A stretch of DNA of 24,052 nt, from assembly GCA_041739275.1 (NCBI GenBank), contig JBGSOF010000056.1:1-24052 (forward strand), read 5' to 3'. Shown here in pieces: positions 14,691 through 23,846 of this stretch. The stretch is from WGMI01 sp041739275 (GTDB lineage: Bacteria; Bacteroidota; Bacteroidia; Flavobacteriales; Schleiferiaceae). The stretch's first letter is position 1, and each line of letters opens with the position of its first letter. Under the pieces are notes generated by a model. The model had not been told where the DNA came from. It ran no database searches and saw nothing but the letters and a program-made list of their open reading frames with translations. A program made the position numbers and the translations under genes.

Positions 14691-17600
14691 TTAATCGATC
14701 AATATCCTCTTCGCACTCTTGCGATTTCCTGAAATCAACTCAAGAGTGTATGCCCCTGGGGCAAAACTGCGCACATCTATTCTCGTTTTGAGGTCTGCTG
14801 ACCCTTCAAAGAAACCGCCTTGAACCGCTTTGCCCGCAGCATCGTACAATTTCCAACGAACTTCTGAGGCCGATGGCGACAACCATTCAACGACCAATTC
14901 GTCGTCGGCAGGTACGGGATACACCGAAACGCTGAAGCCTTCAGAGGTGGGGTCGTCGCCCAAGCCAATGCTCGCGAGGGTCGAAGTCAGCGTATCTGAG
15001 TCGCCACACTGATTGTAGACAATCAGGGTCACTTGCCAGAAAAACCCGGGAACCGGATAGGTGTGCAATGGATAGCCCGAGCTGAAGTTGGTTCCGCCGT
15101 CCCCAAAATACCAGGCGTAGCTCGTGGCACCGATGGAGGTCGATGCATCGAACTGAACGTCCATTCCTCCGGGGCCCGATTGAACTACGGTAAAAGTCCA
15201 TGCGGCTTTTGGCTTGACGCAAACCACAATAGGTATGGAGATGGAATCGCGATATCCACATGCGTTTTCGACCACCAACGAAACATCGTAATTGCCCGAA
15301 ACGGTATATGTGTAGCCCGGCTGAGCCACTGAGTCGACCCCGCCATCTCCGAAATACCACTGATAATCGGTGATGTCCGGACCCGAATTGGAACCGTCGA
15401 ACGAGAAGGTCGTTCCGGTAAAGGTGTATGCAAAATCGGCATTCACAGAGTCGCAGACCTGGATTGACTGACTTGTGCTGTCCGTAAATCCGCAGGCATT
15501 GAGCACGGCGAGTACGACCGTGTAAGTTCCTGCTTGTGGATAGACATAGGTGGGGTTCAAGCCGCTACCTGTGGCTCCGTTGCCGTAATACCACGTATAA
15601 TTCGTTGGAGTGCCCGTCGATGTGCTCGCGTCAAAAACGCTGCTCAAAAAGCTCGAAGTCGAAGTGAAGGCCGCACCCAAGGGCGCACAGATATCCACCG
15701 TTTGGGCCAAGGTATCAAAACCTCCGCAGGCGTTGCTGTTGATCAGGGTGATCGTATACGTGCCCTCTGCTCCGAAGGCAAAGTTTGCGGTAGGCTGAAA
15801 ACTACCTCCTAAGCCGTCAAAGTCCCACGAATAGAATGTCCCGGTCGAAGCGCTGCCGTCGACACTAATCGTGGTGCCTGAAACAGTATAAGTGAAGGCC
15901 GCCACAGGGGGAGTACACGTCTGAGTGGTGAACGACACGGGGCCTACCCAGCTCGAGCTATTGCCCGAACCGCACTGAGTCTGAATGTAGAACTGATAGG
16001 TCGTATTCTGAGCAAGCCCACTTATGGTATAAGGACTGCTCACATTCGGGATCAAAATTCCCGTGCCCAAAACGAATCCGGTCGGGCCGAATTGAATGCT
16101 CGAACTTCCTCCGGCTCCCGGGGTCCAACTTACGGTAGCGCCACCGAGGGTTGTCGTGACCACGGTCAATCCCGATGGATCAGGACAGTTGATCTGCGGA
16201 CATTGGACTGTGTCGCTGAACAAGCTGCCCGTGGCGATAGCCGCACCGGCCGCGCGCTGGTAAAGCAAGCCACCGGTTCCGTCCAAGAGCTGAATTCCGC
16301 ATTCGTTCGACCATGTACCCGCATTCAAAAAGCTGAGATTCACGAAATCGCCATCGCAAAACTGAAGTGGAAAACTCTGGTTTGTTCCGGAGCTCAAAGT
16401 GTAATTTACAGGGGCACCGCCGTTTACCGAAATTTGAAGCTGATGAAAAGGGCCTCCTTGAGTCACCCATCCGTCTCCAAAATTGTCGGTCAACAACAGG
16501 CTGAAAGAGCAGCTTGAGGCGCAATTCAGAGTGGTCGCGTTAATCGGGCCGAGCCAAGTACTCACGTCGCCCGTACCGCAGCTATCTCGAACATAGACGT
16601 CGTAGGTAGTGGTCGCCATCAAACCCGTTAGAGTAAACGGATTCGAACCGGCATTGACCAGAGTGCCCGAGCCAGGACTAAAGCCTGTCGGGCCGTATTC
16701 GATCTGCCAATTGGAAGCTCCGCCGGTAGTCCAACCCAGCACCAAGCTCGAGTCTGTTCCGCCGACCAAGGTCAAAGCCGAAGGTGGGCTGCACGAAGGT
16801 CCGTCGTGGATCAACAAATCGTCGATCGCAATATCTCCGAACTGGGTCGGCGCGGGGCCGGCAATGTTCACGAACCGGAGTTTAATGGTCATGTTGTCGT
16901 AGTCTGACAGATTCACCACCCGCTCGAACCACGCATTTCCCTGCGACCCAACGAGGCTATCGACGGCCAAATCCCAGCTCATTCCATCAAACACATCCAT
17001 CCGGTACTTGCCGATGCTGTTGCCATTCATGCTCACCCAAACCCGCAATTCGGGATAGGTCAAGGGGGTGAGGTCAATGTTCGGAGTCTCCAATTGAGCC
17101 AATGCCCCGGTCGTGCTTCCGCTCGTTTCTGAATAGACGTAGTGCCCGGCCGCAGTGCCGAAGGTGTGGTCGTTCGCAGGGCCCGTACCCCCCGTAGCAA
17201 CCGGACCTTGACCGCCGCCCCAATGGAAACCCGTGGCAGGGGTGCGCGTCCAGCAAGGGTTGATGATGCTCCCGACGTTGTTGACGCCGGTTCCCTCGTC
17301 AAAACCCGATTCAAAATTCTCGAAATACGGCGTCGCCACCGTTCCGCACGAGGTCGAGGCCAAGGCGGGACCTTCCCAGCTCGATACATTTCCGAGCCCG
17401 CAACTGTCGCGAACGTAGAAATCGTAACTCTGTGAAGCACTGAGGCCTGTGACCGTAAATGGATTGGAATTCGCGGTGACCAAAGTCCCTGAGCCGTGCA
17501 CAAACCCAACCGGACCGTATTCCACTTGCCAGTTGCTCGCGCCTCCCGATGTCCACGAAAGAGTGACGCTATTCACCGTTGAAGCGGTCGAAGCGAGCGC

Positions 17601-20600
17601 GGTGGGATACAAGCAGCTCGGGCCTTCGGCAATTGAGAAATCGTCGATCGCGATATCTCCGAGTTGTGTGGGCGCCGTGCCGGTAAATGCGGTGAGTCTT
17701 ACCTTGACTGTTTGACCTGCAAAACCTGTTAAGATCTTTTGATATTCGATCCATTGATTGCCTTGGTTTCCGACGATTGAATCATAGCCGTTCGTCCAAG
17801 TCGTTCCGTTAAAAATATCGATGCGCAACTTGCCGAGGTTGGCGCCAAACATGTGATACCAAAACTTCAATTCGGGATTTACCAATCCGGTTAAATTGAC
17901 GCTGGGCGTTTCGAGCAGGGTGCTTTCGCCCGCAGTGGTGAAACTCGCCTCGGCATATACGTAATTCCCGAATCCCGTCGTGTGATCGGCCGTTGGACCG
18001 GTATTCGCGGTAGGCGTGGTGCCCTGTCCCCCGCCCCAGTGATATCCCGCGGTATCGCTTCGGAACCAACACGGATCGATGGTGCTGCCGAGGTTGTCGT
18101 TGCCGGTGCCCTCTGCAAAATCTTGATCGAAATTCTCAATAAACGGCGCAGTGGCGACTCCGCAGAGCGTGGAACCCAACACAGGCCCGGACCAAGCCGA
18201 AACAGAACCCGGTGCACAACTGTCGCGCACATAGAACTGATACGAAGCCGATGGACTCAAACCCGTGACGGCAAATGGATTGGCTGTTGCATTGACGACC
18301 GTACCCGTGCCCGGTGCAAAACCGTTGAGCCCGTATTCGATCTGCCAGTTCGTTGCCCCTCCGGTGGTCCAAGCAACTTGGATGGAAGTTGTAGACAAAG
18401 CGGTGGTGCTCAGTCCCGAAGGCGCGGGGCAACTCGGTGCATTTTCAATTCGAATATCGTCGATTGCCAAATCGACCTGATTGTTTGCACCTGCAAGCCT
18501 GTTTGCCACAAACCGGAATTGAATGGTGTCTCCCAAATAGGCCGAGAGTGATGCCGTGGCTTCGAGCCAAGGCGAATTGACCGAGGTTTGCTGTGCACCG
18601 CTCAGGGTGGTTAAAGGAGCCCAGGTCGTTCCGTCGTCAGAAACCTCGAGAACCAAGGAACCGATTTGCGCCCCGTACATATGGTACCAGAATCGAATCT
18701 CCGGCGTAGAAAGCCCCGCTAAGCTCACCAAAGGAGAAGTCAATTCCGTTCCGGTCGCCGGAGAATTTACCGTCTCTGTGTACGCATAGCTTCCATTGCC
18801 GGTGGTATGGTCTGAAGCCGGGCCGGTATTGTTCGTAGGAGTCGCACCTGTGTTGCCCTTCCACCAATACGGAGTGGTTTGATCTCTGCTCCAACACGGG
18901 TCGATGGTGCCCGCCCCGAAGGCGGTTCCCAGTGTCCAAAGCCCATTGTCGAAATTTTCGAAATAAGGAGTCGCGACCACAGCGCAAAGCGTCGTGAAAG
19001 CAATGGGGCCAGCCCAAGTAGAAGTATTCCCAACGGCACAACTGTCTCGTACATAGGCTTCATAGGCCGTGTTTGGCAAAAGCCCTCCCACGGTTTGAGG
19101 ACTTATGGCATTGGCTACCCAAGTTCCCGAACCCAAGGCAAAACCTGCGGGTCCATATTGAATTTGACTAAAAGGCGTACCGCCGGCGTTCCATGAAATG
19201 ACCGCTGAGTTTGACGAAACGCTCACCACAGAGAGATTGGTCGGCGGGATACAACTGAGATTCTGACCGCAATCTGCGCTGTCGCTGTAGATTACTCCTG
19301 TAGGAGAGCCGCCCGGAGACAACTGATAGACCGTGGTACCAAAAGGATCGACCAGCGTCAAGCCACATTCGTTGGCCCATGCACCGTTGTTGACAAAGGA
19401 GAGTTGAATTGGGTCGTCTTGACAGAGATACACTTGAAAAGTCGCCACACTGCCTGCGTTGATGGTGTAAGCTGTAGGCAAGCCCCCGTTTACCGACAAT
19501 TCAACCCGGTGAAAACTGGCGCCCGTGGCCGACCAGCCGTCCCCAAAAGAATCCGAAAGATTCAAAGTGAAGAGGCAACCATTTGAACAACTGTATGTTG
19601 TTGCCGAAACAGCACCAATCTGGAAACTGACATCGTTCAGGCCGCAACTGTCGCGCAGATAGAAATCGTAGCTCGTGGACGGGCTCAAACCCGAAACCAC
19701 CGCAGGACTGCTTCCAACAGCCACCAGAGTACCCGTGCCCGGAGTAAATCCCGGAGGTCCGTATTCGACCAGAGCATTTGGAGCACCGCCTGTTGTCCAA
19801 GCCAGAGTTACGCTCACATCGGTTTGAGCCGTGATGCTCAGGCCACTTGGAGCGGGGCAAGTGGGGGCATTGTCCACCCTAAAATCGTCTAAGGAAATGT
19901 CTCCGAATCCGCTATTTCCGCGCGTACCGATAAAACGGAATTGAATGGTATCGCCCGAATAAGCCGTCAAGGGAACGATGGCTTCTTGCCAAGGAGCGGC
20001 GAGCGAAGTTTGTTGCTGTCCCGACAAACTCCAGATATTCGTCCAGCCCGTGCCCGAATTGACTTCAAGCGCCAAAGTACCGGTGCTGAAACCGTACATG
20101 TGATACCAGAAGCGAACCTCAGGGGCGGTCAGCGGAACGAGACTCACCGATGGGCCGGTCAAACTGGCGGTACTGCCTGTGGCCCCATAGGTTGATTCCA
20201 TGAAAATGTAGTTCGAACTACCCGTAGTGCGGTCTCCTGAAGGTCCCGTGTTGAATGTAGCCGTCTGACCTGTTCGTGTTCCCCAAAACAATGCACCGGT
20301 ATTTCCGGTGGGTGCCCCGGGCGTACGCCCCCAACAAGGATCGATGGCGTCGTTAATGTTAAGAGCTCCTGTACCTGAAATCCAGCCTGTTCCGTCGAAA
20401 TTCTCAAAGTAGGGCGCAATTTCGGGAATGCAGGTCGTGGCGAAATTCAAAGGCCCGACCCAAACACTGCTGCCTGCGGCGCAGCTATCCTTTACATAAA
20501 CTTGATAAGTCGTCCCCGGACTCAGGCCCGTAATTGTCGCAGGGTTGGTCGCGACGGCGACTTGGGTCCCACTTCCCGCCGTAAAACCGGGGCTGCCATA

Positions 20601-23600
20601 CGACAGAACCCAACTGCTCGCACCACCCGTCACCCAAGACAAAGTGGCCGTCGAGCTCGAGGTGGAGACCGCGGTCAAGGCCGAAGGCTGCGGACAAGCC
20701 GGAGCCTCTATCAACTGAAAATCATCAATCGCAATGTCGCCGAAAGCGCCGAGCCTCGTCGTGCTAAATCGCACGCTCACAGTGTCGTTCACGTAGGCCG
20801 AGAGAGAAACAATGGCCTCGAGCCAAGGAGCGGTCTCCGCAGTTTGTTGTTGGCCGGTCAGAGACCAAATATTTACCCAGCCACTGCCATTGTTGATTTC
20901 GACCGAGAGCGTCCCGATGTTGGCGCCGTACATATGATACCAAAAGCGAAGTTCAGGCGTATTGAGCGGAGACAAATCGATCAAAGGGCTCGAAATGGTC
21001 GCGGTGAGTGAGTTGTTGGTAGCCTCAGTAAAAATGTATTTGCCCGCTGCCGTCCCCAGCGAGTGATCGGCCGTTGGGCCGGTATTAAAACTTGGTGTGG
21101 TTCCCAGAGCCGTTCCCCAAAAGAATTGAGTGGGAAAACCCGTTTGAGTACCGGGGTTCCGCGTCCAGCATCCATCGATTTGGTCGAGCTGGTTGTTTTG
21201 TCCTGTCCCCGCCACCCAACTCGGTCCGTCAAAATTCTGAACATGCGGTGCCGGCAGGGGTAAACAGAGAGTCGTAAGCAACAAGGGGCCGGTCCATTGA
21301 CTCACGTCTCCGGGTGCGCAACTGTCTCGAACCCAAAGCTCGTAGGCCGTATTCGGACTGAGACCTGTTAACAGAAAAGGATTGGTCCCCGCAGACACCA
21401 CGGTTCCTCCCCCTGCACCAACACCCGGACTGCCAAACGAAACGTTCCAGTTCGAAGCACCTCCGCTTGTCCAGGTCAAATTGGCCTCGGTCGCCCCTAC
21501 GGCCAGTGCGTTAAAGCCGGTCGGTGCAAAACACGAAGGCGCATTGTCCACAGTCACGTCATCAATAGCACCATCGCCTTGGTTTCCGGTGCGAAGTCCG
21601 CGAAACCGAATTTGAATGGTGTCGCCGACATAGGCCGCCAAAGGCACAATAGCTTCAAGCCAAGCCGAAGTGGCAGAGGTCTGCTGTTGTCCTGAAAGAG
21701 ACCATACGTTTACCCAGCCTGCACCAGAGTTTACCGCAGCCTCAATGGTGCCCATAGAAGCTCCGTACATATGATACCAAAAGCGCAGCTCCGGCTGACT
21801 GAGGCTCGTCAAATTGATGAGGGGACTCAAGATTTCAGTAGTGGCCCCCGCCGTTCCAAAACTCGACTCGATATAAACGTATTTGCCCACCGCCGTTCCG
21901 CTGGTGTGGTCTCCACTGGGCCCCGTTCCAAAACCGCCCGGGGCTCCCGCTTTGGTTCCCCAAAAGAAAGAGCCTGTAAATCCCGTCTGCGTACCGGGGG
22001 TTCTGCTCCAACAAGGATCTATGGCGTCGTTGGCGTTGTTAAAACCCGTACCCGAAACCCACGCGGAGCTCGAGAAATTCTCGACAAACGGAGCATTGAT
22101 CGGTAAGCAATTGGTTCTGAACGTTATGGGACCAATCCACACACTTACATCGCCCAAGCCACAGCTATCTCGCACGTACACACTGTAGTTTGTATTCGGA
22201 CTAAGACCGGTCAAGGTATAGGGGTGCGCGCCGGCGTTGACCGTGACCCCGCTTCCCAAAACAAAACCGGGTGCTCCGTATTGAATATTCCAATTTGAAG
22301 CCACCCCGGGAGTCCAATCGAGCACGGCATTGACAGCGCCGACGCTCAGGGCGGAAAGGTTGTTTGGTTGAGGACAACTGGGTGCTTCTTGCAGGCTGAT
22401 ATCGTCGATGGCGATATCTCCAAAGCCCCCCAGACGCGAGGTTGAAAAACGAATTCGTATGGTGTCGTCGGCAAATTGAGGCAAGGGGACAACCGCCTGC
22501 AACCATGGGGCTGTTTCGGCGGTTTGTTGTGCACCCGTGCGGTTCCAAACATTCACCCAACCTTGACCACCATTCACCTCTGCGTTCAAGGTTCCCGTGT
22601 TGGTTCCGTACATATGGTACCAAAAGCGGAGTTCGGGCACATTGAGAGGTCCCAGATCAATGGGAATCGTCACAAAATTGGCCGTGTTGCCGACTTGCCC
22701 CAGGCTCGATTCGACGTATAAATATTTGCCCGATCCTGTGGTGTGATCGGCAGAAGGTCCGGTATTGAAGGTGTTGGTGCCCACATTTTGAATTCCCCAG
22801 AAATAACTGCCCGTAAATCCGCCCGCGGGGTTGCCACCGGGATTTCGCTGATAGCACGGATCTATGGCGTCTCCCCCATTGGTGAAACCACTGCCTTGTA
22901 CCCAAGCAGCTCCGGAAAAATTCTGCACAAAAGGTGCGGCAACAGGGAGACAGCTCGTTCTAAAACCCACTTGGGCGGTCCAAATGCTCACATCGCCGGG
23001 AGCGCAACTATCGCGAACGGTGAACGCGTACAGGCTATTTGCGACCAGACCGGTCAATAAAAATGGATTCGTGTTTGCATTGATCAAGGTGCCGGTGCCG
23101 GGGGTAAATCCGGGGGCTCCGTATTCGATCTGCCATTGGCTTGCTCCACCGCTTGTCCAAGACAGAACCGCCGAGTTTGGCCCGACGTTCACGACTTGGG
23201 GCTGACTTGGAAAAGGGCATGTGGGCGGCGGAATGTGCGATACCGTGACGGACCAACCGTTGTCGAGTTTATTGATGGCCGTGGCGCAGTTGGGAGCCGT
23301 GTTAAACGTCCGAAACGGATGGATATAAAATTTTAAAACCCCGGTGGCGCTGACCCCGTTGGAGATGTTCAAACCGCTGCGGGCATAGACCATAGTACCT
23401 GCTGTATTCCCAACTCCCAAGGCGAACGCCGCTTCGCGCTGACCGCTTGAAACACATTCCAAGTAGCTGCGTTGTTCCGACATCCATCCGGCGCCTGAGG
23501 CAGTCATCGAATAGTTGACCGACACCCCGGTCACCACATTGCCAGCGGGAATTAATACTGTGAGCGTGTCTCCGCAGTTGCTCTCGAAGGCGGTCGATGT

Positions 23601-23729
23601 AGGTCCCGACGAAAAGAGCGTGCCTCGATCTCCCCCTGTGTAGATGGCCGTAGTGTTGGTTTGAGCACTCGCAAAAGCGCTTAGAACCAAGGAAAATGCG
23701 AATAAAAACGCAGAGTACATTTGCCTCAT
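14691..23729 (-). CDS. Giant T9SS-secreted modular protein (10 FN3, 7 MAM-like, 2 FGDGW, 4 PKD, type A sorting domain)
   Basis: 3012 residues. An N-terminal signal peptide (to about Gln23) and a unique domain (24-169) are followed by modules in the order [FN3-MAM]x4 (170-1291), FN3 (1292-1381), FGDGW module (1382-1493), [FN3-MAM]x3 (1494-2313), FN3 (2314-2403), FGDGW module (2404-2515), FN3 (2516-2605), four PKD-like domains (2606-2921) and a type A T9SS sorting domain (about 2922-3012). FN3 copies share YGxxGFxxGxGT and a VRDSC strand. MAM copies share PELRFWYHMYG and GDIAIDD. PKD copies share WYFGDGG and the NACG strand. The sorting domain (VYPVPADDELVVEW to RILID) predicts secretion through the T9SS and attachment or release at the surface. 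No catalytic domain was recognised, so a scaffold or adhesin role is inferred. Confidence 0.92.
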   Translation of the reverse strand: MRQMYSAFLFAFSLVLSAFASAQTNTTAIYTGGDRGTLFSSGPTSTAFESNCGDTLTVLIPAGNVVTGVSVNYSMTASGAGWMSEQRSYLECVSSGQREAAFALGVGNTAGTMVYARSGLNISNGVSATGVLKFYIHPFRTFNTAPNCATAINKLDNGWSVTVSHIPPPTCPFPSQPQVVNVGPNSAVLSWTSGGASQWQIEYGAPGFTPGTGTLINANTNPFLLTGLVANSLYAFTVRDSCAPGDVSIWTAQVGFRTSCLPVAAPFVQNFSGAAWVQGSGFTNGGDAIDPCYQRNPGGNPAGGFTGSYFWGIQNVGTNTFNTGPSADHTTGSGKYLYVESSLGQVGNTANFVTIPIDLGPLNVPELRFWYHMYGTNTGTLNAEVNGGQGWVNVWNRTGAQQTAETAPWLQAVVPLPQFADDTIRIRFSTSRLGGFGDIAIDDISLQEAPSCPQPNNLSALSVGAVNAVLDWTPGVASNWNIQYGAPGFVLGSGVTVNAGAHPYTLTGLSPNTNYSVYVRDSCGLGDVSVWIGPITFRTNCLPINAPFVENFSSSAWVSGTGFNNANDAIDPCWSRTPGTQTGFTGSFFWGTKAGAPGGFGTGPSGDHTSGTAVGKYVYIESSFGTAGATTEILSPLINLTSLSQPELRFWYHMYGASMGTIEAAVNSGAGWVNVWSLSGQQQTSATSAWLEAIVPLAAYVGDTIQIRFRGLRTGNQGDGAIDDVTVDNAPSCFAPTGFNALAVGATEANLTWTSGGASNWNVSFGSPGVGAGGGTVVSAGTNPFLLTGLSPNTAYELWVRDSCAPGDVSQWTGPLLLTTLCLPLPAPHVQNFDGPSWVAGTGQNNQLDQIDGCWTRNPGTQTGFPTQFFWGTALGTTPSFNTGPTADHSLGTAAGKYIFTEATNNSLTATISSPLIDLSPLNTPELRFWYHMYGANIGTLSVEINNGSGWVNIWSLTGQQQTAETAPWLEAIVSLSAYVNDTVSVRFSTTRLGAFGDIAIDDFQLIEAPACPQPSALTAVSTSSSTATLSWVTGGASSWVLSYGSPGFTAGSGTQVAVATNPATITGLSPGTTYQVYVKDSCAAGSSVWVGPLNFATTCIPEIAPYFENFDGTGWISGTGALNINDAIDPCWGRTPGAPTGNTGALFWGTRTGQTATFNTGPSGDRTTGSSNYIFMESTYGATGSTASLTGPSVSLVPLTAPEVRFWYHMYGFSTGTLALEVNSGTGWTNIWSLSGQQQTSLAAPWQEAIVPLTAYSGDTIQFRFIGTRGNSGFGDISLDDFRVDNAPTCPAPSGLSITAQTDVSVTLAWTTGGAPNALVEYGPPGFTPGTGTLVAVGSSPAVVSGLSPSTSYDFYLRDSCGLNDVSFQIGAVSATTYSCSNGCLFTLNLSDSFGDGWSATGASFHRVELSVNGGLPTAYTINAGSVATFQVYLCQDDPIQLSFVNNGAWANECGLTLVDPFGTTVYQLSPGGSPTGVIYSDSADCGQNLSCIPPTNLSVVSVSSNSAVISWNAGGTPFSQIQYGPAGFALGSGTWVANAISPQTVGGLLPNTAYEAYVRDSCAVGNTSTWAGPIAFTTLCAVVATPYFENFDNGLWTLGTAFGAGTIDPCWSRDQTTPYWWKGNTGATPTNNTGPASDHTTGNGSYAYTETVNSPATGTELTSPLVSLAGLSTPEIRFWYHMYGAQIGSLVLEVSDDGTTWAPLTTLSGAQQTSVNSPWLEATASLSAYLGDTIQFRFVANRLAGANNQVDLAIDDIRIENAPSCPAPSGLSTTALSTTSIQVAWTTGGATNWQIEYGLNGFAPGTGTVVNATANPFAVTGLSPSASYQFYVRDSCAPGSVSAWSGPVLGSTLCGVATAPFIENFDQDFAEGTGNDNLGSTIDPCWFRSDTAGYHWGGGQGTTPTANTGPTADHTTGFGNYVYAEASFTTAGESTLLETPSVNLTGLVNPELKFWYHMFGANLGKLRIDIFNGTTWTNGYDSIVGNQGNQWIEYQKILTGFAGQTVKVRLTAFTGTAPTQLGDIAIDDFSIAEGPSCLYPTALASTASTVNSVTLSWTSGGASNWQVEYGPVGFVHGSGTLVTANSNPFTVTGLSASQSYDFYVRDSCGLGNVSSWEGPALASTSCGTVATPYFENFESGFDEGTGVNNVGSIINPCWTRTPATGFHWGGGQGPVATGGTGPANDHTFGTAAGHYVYSETSGSTTGALAQLETPNIDLTPLTYPELRVWVSMNGNSIGKYRMDVFDGMSWDLAVDSLVGSQGNAWFERVVNLSDYDNMTIKLRFVNIAGPAPTQFGDIAIDDLLIHDGPSCSPPSALTLVGGTDSSLVLGWTTGGASNWQIEYGPTGFSPGSGTLVNAGSNPFTLTGLMATTTYDVYVRDSCGTGDVSTWLGPINATTLNCASSCSFSLLLTDNFGDGWVTQGGPFHQLQISVNGGAPVNYTLSSGTNQSFPLQFCDGDFVNLSFLNAGTWSNECGIQLLDGTGGLLYQRAAGAAIATGSLFSDTVQCPQINCPDPSGLTVVTTTLGGATVSWTPGAGGSSSIQFGPTGFVLGTGILIPNVSSPYTISGLAQNTTYQFYIQTQCGSGNSSSWVGPVSFTTQTCTPPVAAFTYTVSGTTISVDGSASTGTFYSWDFDGLGGSFQPTANFAFGAEGTYTITLINSNACGGFDTLAQTVDICAPLGAAFTSTSSFLSSVFDASTSTGTPTNYTWYYGNGATGSGLNPTYVYPQAGTYTVVLAVLNACGFTDSTSQSIQVCDSVNADFAYTFTGTTFSFDGSNSGPDITDYQWYFGDGGVDSVAQPGYTYTVSGNYDVSLVVENACGYRDSISIPIVVCVKPKAAWTFTVVQSGPGGMDVQFDASTSIGATSYAWYFGDGGTNFSSGYPLHTYPVPGFFWQVTLIVYNQCGDSDTLTSTLASIGLGDDPTSEGFSVSVYPVPADDELVVEWLSPSASEVRWKLYDAAGKAVQGGFFEGSADLKTRIDVRSFAPGAYTLELISGNRKSAKRILID
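15915..23222 (-). repeat. Tandem module array within the giant gene (FN3-MAM units of about 820-850 bp)
   Basis: The region encodes residues 170-2605. FN3-MAM units of 272-283 residues occur seven times (starts at residues 170, 453, 734, 1013, 1494, 1768, 2040). At positions 1382-1493 and 2404-2515 an FGDGW module takes the place of MAM. The units are clearly related in protein sequence but diverged in DNA. MAM copies 6 and 7 form a separate subgroup (FHWGGGQG or YHWGGGQG, GNxW..., APTQxGDIAIDD), pointing to a later duplication within the array. Confidence 0.85.
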
Positions 23730-23846
23730 TGCGGGATGCTTAGGGGTTGACCGAACGAATTTAGAGTGCTAAAGCCGCTTTAAAGTTTATTTTAACGATC
23801 TGTCGCGTAAAAAGCGACTTTGAACGAGCGTGCCACAAGAAGATCT
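23730..23846. promoter_or_regulatory. Leader and presumed promoter region of the giant gene
   Basis: No gene is present in these 117 bp. A small stem GTCGC (23802-23806) with GCGAC (23814-23818) is visible. No clear TAnnTTTG box was found on the minus strand. The stretch separates the giant gene's ATG from the left end of the second repeat element. Confidence 0.35.

Noticed and set aside
17982..18551. 189-codon plus-strand frame within the giant gene
   Set aside because: It is a shadow of the minus-strand repeats, and similar antisense frames appear at other repeat units.
15915..23222. CRISPR-like regular repetition
   Set aside because: The periodicity is about 820-850 bp, diverged in DNA and in one reading frame; it reflects protein modules.
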